A stretch of 64,000 nt of DNA from contig NZ_KQ033920.1 of NCBI RefSeq assembly GCF_000969825.1, positions 248,001 to 312,000 on the forward strand. The letters run 5' to 3'. This DNA comes from Parabacteroides gordonii MS-1 = DSM 23371. GTDB taxonomy: Bacteria; Bacteroidota; Bacteroidia; Bacteroidales; Tannerellaceae. Below, in pieces: positions 49,856 through 59,828 of this stretch. A program made the position numbers and the translations under genes. The stretch's first letter is position 1, and every line of letters starts with the position of its first letter. A model generated the notes under the pieces. It was not told the DNA's origin and did no database searches. It was given only the letters and a program-made list of their open reading frames with translations.

Positions 49856-51706
49856 TTATTTCTCACGAACAAAGCTGCACAGAATAATCGGTCGGCGTAG
49901 TTCATGAATGATACGTTCAGAGGAGGTCAATATACTAAATGTGTATTGGCCTTCGTAATTTTTAAGAACTACTTCCAGGTCACTCGGAGTTGTAAAGAAA
50001 AATCCACCCTCGGGCATCTCTTGTTCGAAATTATGAAAGCGGTTTCCAAGGTAAAAATTAAGCCCATACAAATTCCTGTATATTCTGAGATTGTTCATCA
50101 CAAACATATTATTCTCATTCAACGGATATTCTTTCTTCACTCTTTCTGCAAAAGGACGGGCAGAACCATCCTGACGGATACCACGCATAATGACACCGTC
50201 AACCAATAAATTGATCGTAAAGCTTAGAGCGATTGTAGCATACAATATCTTGATATTTATCTTTTTGAACATCTGATAAAGCACTGTCAGCAGCGCCAGC
50301 AAGACTATAATAACAATGCAAATAGTAAGTCCGTTGCAATAAGAAAACATATTGGATATAGCTTCAACCTGCGATAGCGTAGCGGCACGGCTCGTATATT
50401 GTGAAGCGATAGCTACCGGGTCTATAATTCCAGTCATTGTCAATCCAATAGCGATTAATACAACAGCTGTTACAGAGGATAAAAATGCAGCAAATACGCG
50501 GGTTACCTTCGTCCTGTATTCAGTGATATAAATGGCATATTGAGCCAGGAATATGGCAATGAACGGATAAGCAGGCATTAGATATACACTTCTTTTACTG
50601 GAAGGTATACTATAAAAAAAGATGATACATACCAACGCTACCAGACTGAATAACTTCTCTTTTTCCATAGAAAGAATGCGGTTCCAGCTATCTTTCAGGA
50701 TTTCTTTCAGGGACTGGTTGCTTTTTTGCCATTTCAATCCGAAAAGAGAAAAGAAGAAAAAGATTGTCCAGGGAATAAATCCGGCAGCCAGTGTCATAAA
50801 GTTATACCATACGCCATTTTCATGTCCTAAATTGTAATTGATCTCGGGAGTATCGAGGTGAAAGAAACGTCCGAAGTTTTCAGCCAGCACGAGATCCAGA
50901 AACTGGTCTCCGCCCTGCTTCCAGGCTGCAATATACCATAGCAATGGTAAGAACATGGAAGAAACGCCGATATAAAGCAACGATTTGAATATAGTAAGCA
51001 GACTATATCTGCGAAGCATCAATAAATAAGCTCCAAATGCAAATAAGGGAAGAATCAAGCCCACCGGCCCTTTGGTCAGTACGGCACATCCTAATAATAC
51101 AGGTATAATGATCGGTAAACCTTTTAGTTCCAACCTGTCTTCCCACCTGAACAGCTGATAAAGCCCGATAACAATAAAAGTAGTCAGCAACATATCGACC
51201 CGGGTTGTCATTGCCGCCCTATGTATTTCTATACAAGTCAGTAGCAGGAGAGTAGCTATAAAAGCCTGTTGGAATTTAATCCTTCGTCCGAAAAAGATAA
51301 GCGTGCAACCTATCAGGAATATAAATGCGATGGTAGACGGTAGCCGTGCAGTAAACTCTGATACATATCCCTGCGGATAAGAGAAAACAGCCATTAACCA
51401 ATGTGCCATAGGCGGTTTGTAAGCAAACTCATTTGCATAAACCTGCGGTAATATCCAGTTTCCTGACTCAAGCATGGATATGGCAACTGAAGCCTCGCGT
51501 GGTTCTCCTTTCGTGGAGAAATCTCCCAGGCCGATCCAGGGAAGAACGGAGATTATACAGATGATGATAACCATTGTTACCGGCTTTTGCAGGTAAAGAT
51601 ATTGAAGTGTTGGTGTGCGCATATTCTTCTTGTAAAAAGGACTAAACCAGTTAATGTCGTTGTAATAATTTGCAAAAGAACGATTTTTTACGGACTTTTC
51701 CCGCAT
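49856..51706 (-). CDS. GT39/ArnT-like membrane glycosyltransferase
   Basis: A 616-residue (or 588-residue) multi-pass membrane protein of the ArnT/PMT family, which transfers sugars from polyprenyl phosphate donors to lipids or proteins on the periplasmic side. The first loop has the family motif TKGEPREASVAISMLESGNWILPQVYANEFAYKPPMAHWL, with the GEPRE acidic site. About ten hydrophobic helices follow, then a soluble C-terminal domain. The ATG at 51706 lies 13 bp after the upstream gene; MRTPTLQYLY (51622) is an equally plausible start. Confidence 0.88.
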   Translation of the reverse strand: MREKSVKNRSFANYYNDINWFSPFYKKNMRTPTLQYLYLQKPVTMVIIICIISVLPWIGLGDFSTKGEPREASVAISMLESGNWILPQVYANEFAYKPPMAHWLMAVFSYPQGYVSEFTARLPSTIAFIFLIGCTLIFFGRRIKFQQAFIATLLLLTCIEIHRAAMTTRVDMLLTTFIVIGLYQLFRWEDRLELKGLPIIIPVLLGCAVLTKGPVGLILPLFAFGAYLLMLRRYSLLTIFKSLLYIGVSSMFLPLLWYIAAWKQGGDQFLDLVLAENFGRFFHLDTPEINYNLGHENGVWYNFMTLAAGFIPWTIFFFFSLFGLKWQKSNQSLKEILKDSWNRILSMEKEKLFSLVALVCIIFFYSIPSSKRSVYLMPAYPFIAIFLAQYAIYITEYRTKVTRVFAAFLSSVTAVVLIAIGLTMTGIIDPVAIASQYTSRAATLSQVEAISNMFSYCNGLTICIVIIVLLALLTVLYQMFKKINIKILYATIALSFTINLLVDGVIMRGIRQDGSARPFAERVKKEYPLNENNMFVMNNLRIYRNLYGLNFYLGNRFHNFEQEMPEGGFFFTTPSDLEVVLKNYEGQYTFSILTSSERIIHELRRPIILCSFVREK

Positions 51707-51719
51707 TTTTGATAACTTT

Positions 51720-53306
51720 TTATGTCCCTAAGGATTCTTTGATAGATGTGCGTATCACTGCTGCATCCTCTTTGTTTTCCTTCAGTATAGAGAGAATGAG
51801 GTTCAGATAACTTTCTTTGTTGCTGATACCGCAGATGTTACACAACCGGCTTTGCGGTAACATTCCCTTCTGATTGTACACGCGGAGGATATTTTTGTAG
51901 TCGCAGGTTTCAATATATTGAATAAACTTATCTTTTATCCCATTGTATATTTCATCCACATGTACATTGAAACGGATGCTTTCCACATGTTCGGTCAGTT
52001 GTTCGACGGTCGTTATTTTGCGGTCGACCGTCGTCTCCAGTTTCTTACGTACACGATGTTTGGCATGCAGAATCACCTGGCTTTCCAGATCTTTCTCGAA
52101 TAGTTTGACTACATTCTCTTTTACTTGGTTGAATACCTGTTCGGGATCTCTCATCAGCCGGCTGGCAACAGTCTTGATAACCGGTTTGAGCATCAGCAGA
52201 TTCTCAACTTCAGCTACATCGGGAACGAAGATATGCTGATCTCGCAGATAGTCGATCTCTCCCTGCGTACGGCGGTCGCGGTCTACGATCCCCATCGATT
52301 CCAGCGTATGGAAGTCTTGCAACTGCCGGAAAGCCTTCGTTGTTTCGATCACCTTCTGGCAGCCACCCATCGGCTTGACCATATAATCGGGGAAGATCAG
52401 CGGGTAGAGACGGTTGTCGATGCTGTTGGAATCGGTTCCTTCAATGAAAAGGATCGGTTTGCGGCTGCCCAGAATGTCGATATATACTTCTTCGGGCAGA
52501 CTGTCGTTGCTTTCTATCAGTTGGTAATCCCATACATGGGCGTCGGCATTATAATCCCTGATCCAGATCCGTTTTCCTTCGGGGCGTGAAATAGCAAAGT
52601 CGATATCGTGCGTCAGATAAACGAATGTGCAGTCCGGACGCATGGCTTCGATCTCATCCCAAAGCAGGTTCTTGATCGAGTTGTGAAGCAGTATTTCCGG
52701 TTCTTCGATCACCAGCAGTTCGTCGGGACGGGCACAGAGCACGGCGCCTATCAGGTAGAAGACGATCTTCTCGCCGTCGCTCATTCTGCCGGCCGTATAA
52801 GAATCGCCGTCGCGGCTGGTGGAAGCCAGTTCAATAAAGCCGGATTTCCTGACCAGGCGGTTATGCGGGAACATTTTCTCCCAGATGGCCTGTATGCGGT
52901 CTATTTTGGTAACGGGCGGTTCCAGGTCCGGAGTTTGTTTACATGCTTCCTTATAATTTACCGCAGCTTCGAACTCTTCGCTTTGCAAACGTAGGATCAG
53001 TTTTTCATATTCTGAAAGACGGGGCATGAAGATGCGTTCCGCAATCATCGATTGAAGTCGGGAAAGTTCGTTGCCTTCAGACTGGATATCTTTATCGTTG
53101 CTGTTGATAAACAAAGAGTGCATTCCCGATATCTTCATGGATCGATCAGGATAACGCTCCAGCAGGTCTCTGCCGAATGAGCTTTTACCGGCTCCGTTAG
53201 CTCCTATTACAACCAATACGTTTGTATCCAGCGTGATTGGCTCCGGGGCATTCATCTTGGGGGGAAGAATCAGTTCCATACAAGTATAGATTAGTTTTTC
53301 TTCCAA
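51720..53306 (-). CDS. AAA ATPase with C-terminal DUF4435/TOPRIM-like domain
   Basis: A 528-residue ATPase-nuclease-like protein. Residues 1-265 form an ABC-type AAA domain: Walker A GANGAGKSS (35-43), signature SDGEK (176-180), Walker B LLVIEEPE (197-204), and THD as the switch His. Residues about 284-528 resemble DUF4435, a TOPRIM-related domain: Glu in ILFIEGTDSNSID (E289) and Asp-x-Asp in GIVDRDRR (342-344). This order recalls OLD nucleases and the PARIS proteins AriA and AriB fused into one. A defence role is an inference; no partner gene or inhibitor-like gene is adjacent. It may instead be a conserved housekeeping gene. Confidence 0.85.
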   Translation of the reverse strand: MEEKLIYTCMELILPPKMNAPEPITLDTNVLVVIGANGAGKSSFGRDLLERYPDRSMKISGMHSLFINSNDKDIQSEGNELSRLQSMIAERIFMPRLSEYEKLILRLQSEEFEAAVNYKEACKQTPDLEPPVTKIDRIQAIWEKMFPHNRLVRKSGFIELASTSRDGDSYTAGRMSDGEKIVFYLIGAVLCARPDELLVIEEPEILLHNSIKNLLWDEIEAMRPDCTFVYLTHDIDFAISRPEGKRIWIRDYNADAHVWDYQLIESNDSLPEEVYIDILGSRKPILFIEGTDSNSIDNRLYPLIFPDYMVKPMGGCQKVIETTKAFRQLQDFHTLESMGIVDRDRRTQGEIDYLRDQHIFVPDVAEVENLLMLKPVIKTVASRLMRDPEQVFNQVKENVVKLFEKDLESQVILHAKHRVRKKLETTVDRKITTVEQLTEHVESIRFNVHVDEIYNGIKDKFIQYIETCDYKNILRVYNQKGMLPQSRLCNICGISNKESYLNLILSILKENKEDAAVIRTSIKESLGT

Positions 53307-53367
53307 AGGTAGTAATTTAAATGAGATCCTATAGCTTTCTAATCCTCAAGTAATAATTCTCTAATGT

Positions 53368-53492
53368 AAAAGTCTCTATCTATTATATTTTTGACCTTGG
53401 TCAAAAACGTTTTCTACCTAGGTGCTAAACGTTTATCACCTGGGTCAAAAAGCTTTACTACCCAGGTCAAAAATATAATAGATAAGGACTTT
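53368..53492. repeat. Intergenic mini-array B: four 22-bp units inside a 28-bp inverted repeat
   Basis: Units start at 53394, 53416, 53438 and 53460, exactly 22 bp apart. Each begins with an 8-bp palindrome-like ACCnnGGT (ACCTTGGT, ACCTAGGT, ACCTGGGT, ACCCAGGT) and three contain AACGTT or AGCTT. The array is bounded by inverted repeats with two mismatches: AAAGTCTCTATC at left (53369-53380) and GATAAGGACTTT at right (53481-53492), both extending inward through the TATTATATTTTTGACC arm. TAAGGACTTTC also occurs next to mini-array A. Confidence 0.85.
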
Positions 53493-53580
53493 CGGATTAG
53501 TAACAAGTAGCTTTTGCTTTATAATATGCCAGTATTTATACTACTAATAAACGGAATGCCGGGAATGAAAAAGGAGTGCG

Positions 53581-56289
53581 TCAAAAATGATAACTACCCG
53601 AACCGATCTCTATTTCCGTATAGGTAGCAGTGTCGCTTACTTTTCTGACTCCCGGCTGGTTGGCGTGTTTGATTCCGAACTCTTTCGGTATCCGTACAAT
53701 CGCTGATGTATTGCCCGGAATCGTTATATCCCAGTTGAAAGATCCGTTCTCTTTTTTCCAGGCACTTTTGATTTCTCCGTAGACAGACTCATAAGATGCA
53801 GAAACAGAATTTAATCCTTCGGGGAATACTGGTGCCATGATCAGTTTTTTATAAGCGATAGCATCCTGGGCACATTTGATGCCTGCCAGGTCTTCGTAGT
53901 ACCAGATGATCAGGTCACCCAGCAGCATGACATGGTTGGCGGAGTTCATTGCCGGATCAGCAGTGTCGCCATTCCAGAGTTCCCAGATGGTGGTGGCTCC
54001 TTTTTTAACCATGTAACCCCAGCTGGGATAGGTCTCGTTCGTGGCAATTTTCCAAGCCATATCTACCCGGCCATATTCGGTAAGGCCGCGCATCAGGTGC
54101 TGGATTCCCAGTACACCAGTGCTGACATGACCACCGAAATCTACCTCTGTTTTCTTTACGATATTGGTAAATACTTTTTCTTCATATCCATTTGGAACGA
54201 GTCCCAGACGCAATGACAACATATTGGCTGTAACCGTATTGTTTCCGTATTGGGCTGTTTCGGGATTGAAATATTTCGCATTGTATGCTTCTTTCATCTT
54301 TGCAGCCAATTCCTGATAAGCAGCAATATCATTCTCGTGTCCGCTTAACCGGGCAAATTCGCTCATCATATTCAAAAGGCTGTAATACATGGTAGTGGCC
54401 AGGATAGCACCATCGGTTTTACGGGCCGGATCTTGCGAATGGATCAGTTCCTGCGATTCCGGAGGCATACACCAGTCGCCGTAGGTGTCTTTGACGATGA
54501 TGTAATCTTTCATGGCTGTTTGCTGCATGTGTTCCATCCAGCGTTTCATAGACGGGTAATGTCTGATGATACCGCTTTTATCTCCAAACTGGCGATAGAG
54601 CAGGTTGGCTACATAGAAATAAGCTGCCGGCCAGGTAACATCGTCGTTATATAATGTCCAATAGCGGGGAGATACATCGGAAATACTTCCTTCGGGACTC
54701 TGAGAGTCTTCAATATCCTGCAACCATTTATTATACAGAAGGGCATTGTCGAAGATGAAAGCTTCCCCGTACGCTCCGGTTACGCGGTCGCCCAGCCAGC
54801 CAAGGCGTTCGTCACGCTGCGGACAGTCGGTCGGCATTCCCCGGTAATTGCCGCGGATACCCCAATAGGCATTCTTATAGATTTGGTTGACCAGTGGATT
54901 GGAGGTTTCAAACTTTCCGGTAGTCTTCATCTCATCATAGATCACAGCACCGGTGAAAGCGGCTAATTCCGGTTTATAATCGAGTCCGGAGATTTCAACA
55001 AAACGGAAGCCATGATAGACGAATGAAGGTTTCCAACTGAAATTACCGTCTTTGGCCGGAGTGTAAATATCGGTGACATTGGCTGTCCGCAGGTTATCCA
55101 GATAAAGCGAGCCGTCTTCTTTAAGTATTTCTGCGAATGTCATTGTGATAGGCTGATCTTTTTTCCCTTTCAGGTCGATGGCCAGCCAACCGACCATATT
55201 TTGCCCCATATCGATGATATATTTTCCGTCCGGTCTTTCGGTGATGTTGACAGGCTTTATTTCTTCCTGAATGCGAAGGTTGGGATTGGCCTGTACGGTT
55301 AATTCTCCCGGTGGAGTTTCCATTACATCGGCCGCCAGCCATTTGGAGTCATCGAAACCGTTTTTATTCCATCCCTCCAGTTCCAGTCGTGCATCATATT
55401 CTTCTCCGTCGAATTCGTTGTTGGCAATGATCGGGCCTTTGGATGTTACTTTCCATGAAGTATCGCTGAGGATAGTCGTTTGTGAGCCGTCGGTGTATTC
55501 GATCTCTAGCTGTGCCAACAAAGAGGGCAAAGTTGCTTTTTGCATATCTCTCATTCCGAAGTAACGTCCGTTACCCAATGCAATACCGATCGTGTTTTTA
55601 TCTTTCGACAGCAAATCTGTCACATCATATACATTATAATATACGCGGTTAGGATACCAGGATGGCCCGGGTGCGAAAATATCTTCACTGACACGTTTAC
55701 CATTTATGTAAGACTCGGATGAACCGAGACCTGAAATGTAGAGAACGGCCCTTTGAACGGGTTTGTCTGCTGTAAACTCTTTGCGGAGATAGCGGGCGGC
55801 CAGGCGGCTCTTACCCTGATATGTTTCTCCTTGATTGGAAAGATTGTTTTCACCGATCCATGTCGCTTTCCATTCGGAAGGATTAAGTAATGCCATCGAC
55901 CAGGTGTTTACTTCGCTCCAGTTCGTTGTTCCCTGGTTCGTATTCGATTTAACACGCCAGTAATATTGTTTCCTGGATTGTAACGGACTACCTTCATAAG
56001 GAATCTGTATGGAAGCATCGCTTTTTATCTCACCGGTATCCCATAGTAAATCATCTCCGTTTTTCAGCTTGTCGGGAGAGTCGGCTACCTGTATCTGATA
56101 CGAGGTTTGAACGAGATCAGGTGATCCGGAGGAGATTTTCCACATAAAACGGGGTTGTGATACACCTATGCCAACCGGGTTCTCTTTCATTTCAACCCGG
56201 AGATCTTTTATCTTGACCGTAGAACCGGAAGTACATCCGGCCAGTATAAAGACGAAAGCGGCCAATAACGAGGATAAGGTTATTTTCAT
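53581..56289 (-). CDS. GH78 alpha-L-rhamnosidase (lipoprotein)
   Basis: A 902-residue lipoprotein (ILAGC, Cys 19). N-terminal Bac_rhamnosid_N domains (PRFMWKISSGSPDLVQTSYQIQVADS, QYYWRVK) precede an (alpha/alpha)6 catalytic barrel of GH78. The general acid motif reads DCPQRDERLGWLGDR (Glu in DER) and the later base region is TTIWELWNGDT. It removes terminal alpha-L-rhamnose, for example from rhamnogalacturonan or flavonoid glycosides. No SusC/SusD neighbours; probably an orphan periplasmic or surface enzyme. Confidence 0.94.
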   Translation of the reverse strand: MKITLSSLLAAFVFILAGCTSGSTVKIKDLRVEMKENPVGIGVSQPRFMWKISSGSPDLVQTSYQIQVADSPDKLKNGDDLLWDTGEIKSDASIQIPYEGSPLQSRKQYYWRVKSNTNQGTTNWSEVNTWSMALLNPSEWKATWIGENNLSNQGETYQGKSRLAARYLRKEFTADKPVQRAVLYISGLGSSESYINGKRVSEDIFAPGPSWYPNRVYYNVYDVTDLLSKDKNTIGIALGNGRYFGMRDMQKATLPSLLAQLEIEYTDGSQTTILSDTSWKVTSKGPIIANNEFDGEEYDARLELEGWNKNGFDDSKWLAADVMETPPGELTVQANPNLRIQEEIKPVNITERPDGKYIIDMGQNMVGWLAIDLKGKKDQPITMTFAEILKEDGSLYLDNLRTANVTDIYTPAKDGNFSWKPSFVYHGFRFVEISGLDYKPELAAFTGAVIYDEMKTTGKFETSNPLVNQIYKNAYWGIRGNYRGMPTDCPQRDERLGWLGDRVTGAYGEAFIFDNALLYNKWLQDIEDSQSPEGSISDVSPRYWTLYNDDVTWPAAYFYVANLLYRQFGDKSGIIRHYPSMKRWMEHMQQTAMKDYIIVKDTYGDWCMPPESQELIHSQDPARKTDGAILATTMYYSLLNMMSEFARLSGHENDIAAYQELAAKMKEAYNAKYFNPETAQYGNNTVTANMLSLRLGLVPNGYEEKVFTNIVKKTEVDFGGHVSTGVLGIQHLMRGLTEYGRVDMAWKIATNETYPSWGYMVKKGATTIWELWNGDTADPAMNSANHVMLLGDLIIWYYEDLAGIKCAQDAIAYKKLIMAPVFPEGLNSVSASYESVYGEIKSAWKKENGSFNWDITIPGNTSAIVRIPKEFGIKHANQPGVRKVSDTATYTEIEIGSGSYHF

Positions 56290-56436
56290 CTGTATTTGTA
56301 TTAAGTTTATATAGAATAAAAAAGTATTATTTCTCTTGTCACAAAATTAGAGCTTTGGGCATTGGTCTTAGTTCTAATTTTGACTTTTTTCCTATATAAA
56401 ATGATACAATAAGACTTTTACGCTATACGGATATGA

Positions 56437-56480
56437 AAAAAGCGGTAAACTCCTTCAATAGAAGGATGCTTACCGCTTTT
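56437..56480. terminator. Terminator of proS
   Basis: A 19-bp near-perfect stem, AAAAGCGGTAAACTCCTTC (56438-56456), loop AATA and GAAGGATGCTTACCGCTTTT (56461-56480), with T-runs on both strands. It lies 18 bp downstream of the proS stop. Confidence 0.85.
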
Positions 56481-56498
56481 GTCTTTTTATATTTATTT

Positions 56499-57980
56499 TT
56501 AATAAGCTCGTGCAAACAATACGCGTTGTGCGGAAGGTTTACCGGTAACCATACATTTACCCGGAGTTTTGTCGCCTTCCAGAGGGATACAACGGATAGT
56601 TGCTTTGGTTTCGTTCTTGATCAGTTCTTCTGTTTCGGGAGTACCGTCCCAGTGAGCCATAATGAACAGGCCTTCTTCGATCTTTTCTTTGAACTCTTCG
56701 TAAGTCTCTACTGTTACCGTGCAAGCAGTACGGTGGTCGAGGGCTTTCTGGAAGATGTTCTGCTGGATCTCTTCCAACAGGTTCTGTACGTATTCTTCGA
56801 TACCGTCGCAAGTGATGGTTTCTTTTTCCAGCGTATCGCGGCGCATTACCTCGATCGTGTTGTTTTCCAGGTCGCGTCCGCCCATAGCCAGACGTACGGG
56901 AACACCTTTCAGTTCGTATTCTGCGAACTTCCATCCCGGTTTTTTGTTGTCTGCATCGTCAAACTTAACGGAGATACCCATCTTCTTCAGCTTGGCAACG
57001 ATACCGCTTACTTTTTCGCTGATCTGAGCCAACTGTTCGTTGTTGCGATAGATCGGAACGATCACAACCTGGATAGGAGCCAGGTGCGGAGGCAATACCA
57101 GACCATTGTCGTCAGAGTGAGACATGATAAGCGCACCGATCAGACGGGTTGAAACCCCCCATGAAGTAGCCCATGCATAATCGCTCTTACCTTCCTTGTC
57201 GATGAAAGTAACGTCGAAAGCTTTACCGAAATTCTGTCCCAGGAAATGGGAAGTACCGGCCTGCAGAGCCTTTCCGTCCTGCATCATCGCTTCGATCGTA
57301 TAAGTATCCAAAGCACCAGCAAAACGTTCGCTGGCAGACTTGACACCTTTTACAACCGGCATAGCCATATAGTTTTCTGCGAAGTTAGCATATACTTGCT
57401 GCATTTTCTTTGCTTCGATCTCTGCTTCTTCCCGTGTTGCGTGAGCTGTATGTCCTTCCTGCCACAAGAATTCTGCGGTACGGAGGAATAAACGGGTACG
57501 CATTTCCCAACGCATCACGTTAGCCCATTGGTTAACCAGAATAGGCAGGTCGCGATAAGACTGGATCCAGTTACGATAGGTATTCCATATAATTGTTTCC
57601 GATGTCGGGCGGATGATCAGTTCTTCTTCCAGTTTGGCTGCCGGGTCAACAACAACACCTGTTCCGTCATGATTTGTTTTCAGACGATAGTGTGTTACAA
57701 CGGCGCATTCTTTGGCGAAACCTTCTACGTGTTCAGCTTCCTTGCTCAAGAATGATTTCGGGATCAGTAGAGGGAAATAAGCGTTTACGTGACCTGTTTC
57801 CTTGAACATATCGTCAAGAATACGTTGCATCTTTTCCCAAATTGCGTATCCGTAAGGTTTGATAACCATACAGCCACGTACGGCAGAGTTTTCCGCCAAA
57901 TCCGCTTTAATCACCAAATCCTGGTACCACTGAGAGTAGTTTACACTTCTCTTAGTCAGTTCTTTCAGCTCTTTTGCCAT
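56499..57980 (-). CDS. proS: Proline-tRNA ligase
   Basis: A 493-residue class II prolyl-tRNA synthetase of the archaeal/eukaryotic-like (short) type: no editing insertion, motif 2 [26 protein letters not shown] and the C-terminal extension ending ARAY. Residues such as QGWQ-like [15 protein letters not shown] and [12 protein letters not shown] are typical. The in-frame ATG at 58055 lies upstream of the promoter at 58028-58035, so [19 protein letters not shown] (57980) is the start. Followed by a strong terminator. Confidence 0.97.
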   Translation of the reverse strand: MAKELKELTKRSVNYSQWYQDLVIKADLAENSAVRGCMVIKPYGYAIWEKMQRILDDMFKETGHVNAYFPLLIPKSFLSKEAEHVEGFAKECAVVTHYRLKTNHDGTGVVVDPAAKLEEELIIRPTSETIIWNTYRNWIQSYRDLPILVNQWANVMRWEMRTRLFLRTAEFLWQEGHTAHATREEAEIEAKKMQQVYANFAENYMAMPVVKGVKSASERFAGALDTYTIEAMMQDGKALQAGTSHFLGQNFGKAFDVTFIDKEGKSDYAWATSWGVSTRLIGALIMSHSDDNGLVLPPHLAPIQVVIVPIYRNNEQLAQISEKVSGIVAKLKKMGISVKFDDADNKKPGWKFAEYELKGVPVRLAMGGRDLENNTIEVMRRDTLEKETITCDGIEEYVQNLLEEIQQNIFQKALDHRTACTVTVETYEEFKEKIEEGLFIMAHWDGTPETEELIKNETKATIRCIPLEGDKTPGKCMVTGKPSAQRVLFARAY

Positions 57981-58027
57981 TTTCTTTAATTCTATGTTAT
58001 TTTCAATGATTTTCGAATAATGTCGGG

Positions 58028-58035
58028 CAAAGGTA
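58028..58035 (-). promoter_or_regulatory. -7 box of proS
   Basis: TACCTTTG on the minus strand. Transcription would begin near 58021, about 40 nt before the start codon at 57980. Confidence 0.55.
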
Positions 58036-58117
58036 CAAAAATATTTAGATAGCATTTCAATAAGTATGGTTGATATTGGAATATATTCTAAGTAGAATTA
58101 AGATAGGGAACCAAGAG

Positions 58118-58183
58118 TTGTTTCATACTGAAGAAACTTTTGTTTCTACCGGATGAAACTTTTGTTTCACTATAGAGAAACAA
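58118..58183. repeat. Intergenic mini-array C: three 22-bp units
   Basis: Units begin at 58118, 58140 and 58162, exactly 22 bp apart, each with TTGTTTC, 8 variable bases and GAAAC (offset 15). Each unit is thus a palindrome of arms GTTTC/GAAAC. The array lies between the end of pgk and the start of proS, both on the minus strand, upstream of the proS promoter. Confidence 0.85.
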
Positions 58184-58225
58184 AACCTTGAAGCTTTAGT
58201 GATAATCAGAGGTCTTTAAACAAAC

Positions 58226-58256
58226 AAAGGCTGTCACCTTTTCGGGGACAGCCTTT
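58226..58256. terminator. Terminator of pgk
   Basis: AAAGGCTGTC (58226-58235) pairs with GACAGCCTTT (58247-58256) around an 11-nt loop. On the minus strand it is followed by the T-rich tail TTTGTTTGTTT, 24 bp downstream of the pgk stop. Confidence 0.75.
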
Positions 58257-58279
58257 GGGTATCTGATGAAGAGTATTTC

Positions 58280-59551
58280 TTATTTGTACGGTTCGCCCTT
58301 TACAGCAGCGATACCCGGAAGAACTTTACCTTCGATAGCTTCCAGCAAAGCACCACCACCTGTAGATACATAAGAAACGGCGTTAGCAATACCGAACTTG
58401 TTTACGCAGGCAACAGAGTCGCCACCACCAACAAGAGAGAATGCACCGTTCTTTGTAGCTTCAACGATAGCGTTACCTACTGCACGAGAACCGTCTGTGA
58501 AGTTTTCGAATTCGAATACGCCTGTAGGACCGTTCCAAAGGATAGTCTTTGAGTTTTTGATAACCTCTGAATAGATTTCGATTGTCTTAGGGCCGATGTC
58601 AAGACCTTCCCATCCGTCAGGAATTTCGTTAACGTCAGCATATTTAGTGTTAGCGTCGTTGCTGAAAGCATCAGCGATCTTTGCGTCAACAGCCAATACC
58701 AGGTTTACACCTTTTTCTTTTGCTTTCTTCATCAGGTCGAGAGCCAGATCCAGTTTATCGTCTTCAACGATAGAGTTACCGATCTTGCCACCCATAGCCT
58801 TTGTGAAAGTATAAGTCATACCGCCTGTTACGATCAGGTTGTCTACCTTGTTCAACAGGTTTTCGATAATTTCGATTTTAGAAGAAACTTTAGAACCACC
58901 CATGATAGCAGTAAACGGACGAGTGATGTCGTTCATTACTTTTTCTACGGCTTTTACTTCTTTTTCCATCAGGTAACCGAACATCTTGTGGTCAGTATCG
59001 AAGTAATCAGCGATCAGTGCAGTAGAAGCATGAGCACGGTGAGCAGTACCGAAAGCATCATTTACGTAGCAATCAGCGTAAGAAGCCAATCTCTTAGTGA
59101 ATTCTTTCTGGCTTTCTTTTACTGCTTTCTTAGCTGCTTTCTTTTCGTCGTCTGTAGCATCTTCGGCCAAACCTCTTGGTTTGCCTTCTTCTTCAGCATA
59201 GAAACGAAGGTTTTCCAGTAATAAAGCTTCGCCTGGTTGTAAAGCAGCAGCTTTAGCACCAGCTTCTTCGCCAATACAGTCGTTAGCAAACTGAACTTCT
59301 ACGCCCAGTAACTCAGATACGCGACCCAGGATATGCTTCAGTGAAAATTTATCAGTAGCGCCTTTTGGACGGCCCAGGTGAGAACCTATAATTACACTGC
59401 CGCCGTCTGCTAGGATCTTCTTAAGGGTAGGAAGAGCGGCACGGATACGAGTGTCGTCTGTGATGTTGAAGTTTTCGTCCAATGGAACGTTGAAGTCAAC
59501 TCTTACAAATGCCTTTTTGCCGGCAAAATTGAAATTGTCAATTGATTGCAT
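58280..59551 (-). CDS. pgk: Phosphoglycerate kinase
   Basis: A 423-residue glycolytic enzyme catalysing 1,3-bisphosphoglycerate + ADP to 3-phosphoglycerate + ATP. Signatures are [49 protein letters not shown], and the nucleotide-binding [13 protein letters not shown]. The short insert [17 protein letters not shown] near residues 122-140 is Lys/Asp-rich and lengthens the enzyme relative to most 395-residue Pgk proteins. Single gene with its own terminator. Confidence 0.98.
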   Translation of the reverse strand: MQSIDNFNFAGKKAFVRVDFNVPLDENFNITDDTRIRAALPTLKKILADGGSVIIGSHLGRPKGATDKFSLKHILGRVSELLGVEVQFANDCIGEEAGAKAAALQPGEALLLENLRFYAEEEGKPRGLAEDATDDEKKAAKKAVKESQKEFTKRLASYADCYVNDAFGTAHRAHASTALIADYFDTDHKMFGYLMEKEVKAVEKVMNDITRPFTAIMGGSKVSSKIEIIENLLNKVDNLIVTGGMTYTFTKAMGGKIGNSIVEDDKLDLALDLMKKAKEKGVNLVLAVDAKIADAFSNDANTKYADVNEIPDGWEGLDIGPKTIEIYSEVIKNSKTILWNGPTGVFEFENFTDGSRAVGNAIVEATKNGAFSLVGGGDSVACVNKFGIANAVSYVSTGGGALLEAIEGKVLPGIAAVKGEPYK

Positions 59552-59772
59552 AACTCTTATATTTAAATTTCTGTATAAAATGTCTTTCTTAGCGCTCGCA
59601 AACTTACATAAAATATTTTATTTCAATGTCACATTTAGATAATAATTAGGTCTGTTTCGCATACCAATGACTTTCCGGCGGATTTATCTATTATATAAAC
59701 GTATAGTAAAGTACTTGTTGTTGCAATAGAATTTTTTCAATACTTTTAATAGTTGCTAATAATCTCTGTTTA

Positions 59773-59780
59773 TATATTTG
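59773..59780 (+). promoter_or_regulatory. -7 box of the NEW3/ABC operon
   Basis: TATATTTG with TTG at 59753-59755 and a 17-nt spacer, slightly short of the usual 19-21. It is about 49 bp before ATG 59829. Confidence 0.5.
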
Positions 59781-59828
59781 CCGATAGCTAATTAAGTAAT
59801 CATTTTTGTATACTCTATAAAAATTATT

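Noticed and set aside
57981-58055. Upstream ATG for proS
   Set aside because: It lies upstream of the promoter at 58028-58035 and adds residues not found in prolyl-tRNA synthetases.
28556-58183. 22-bp mini-arrays as CRISPR arrays
   Set aside because: Unit length (22 bp including spacer), palindromic cores, lack of unique 30-bp spacers and absence of any cas gene exclude CRISPR.
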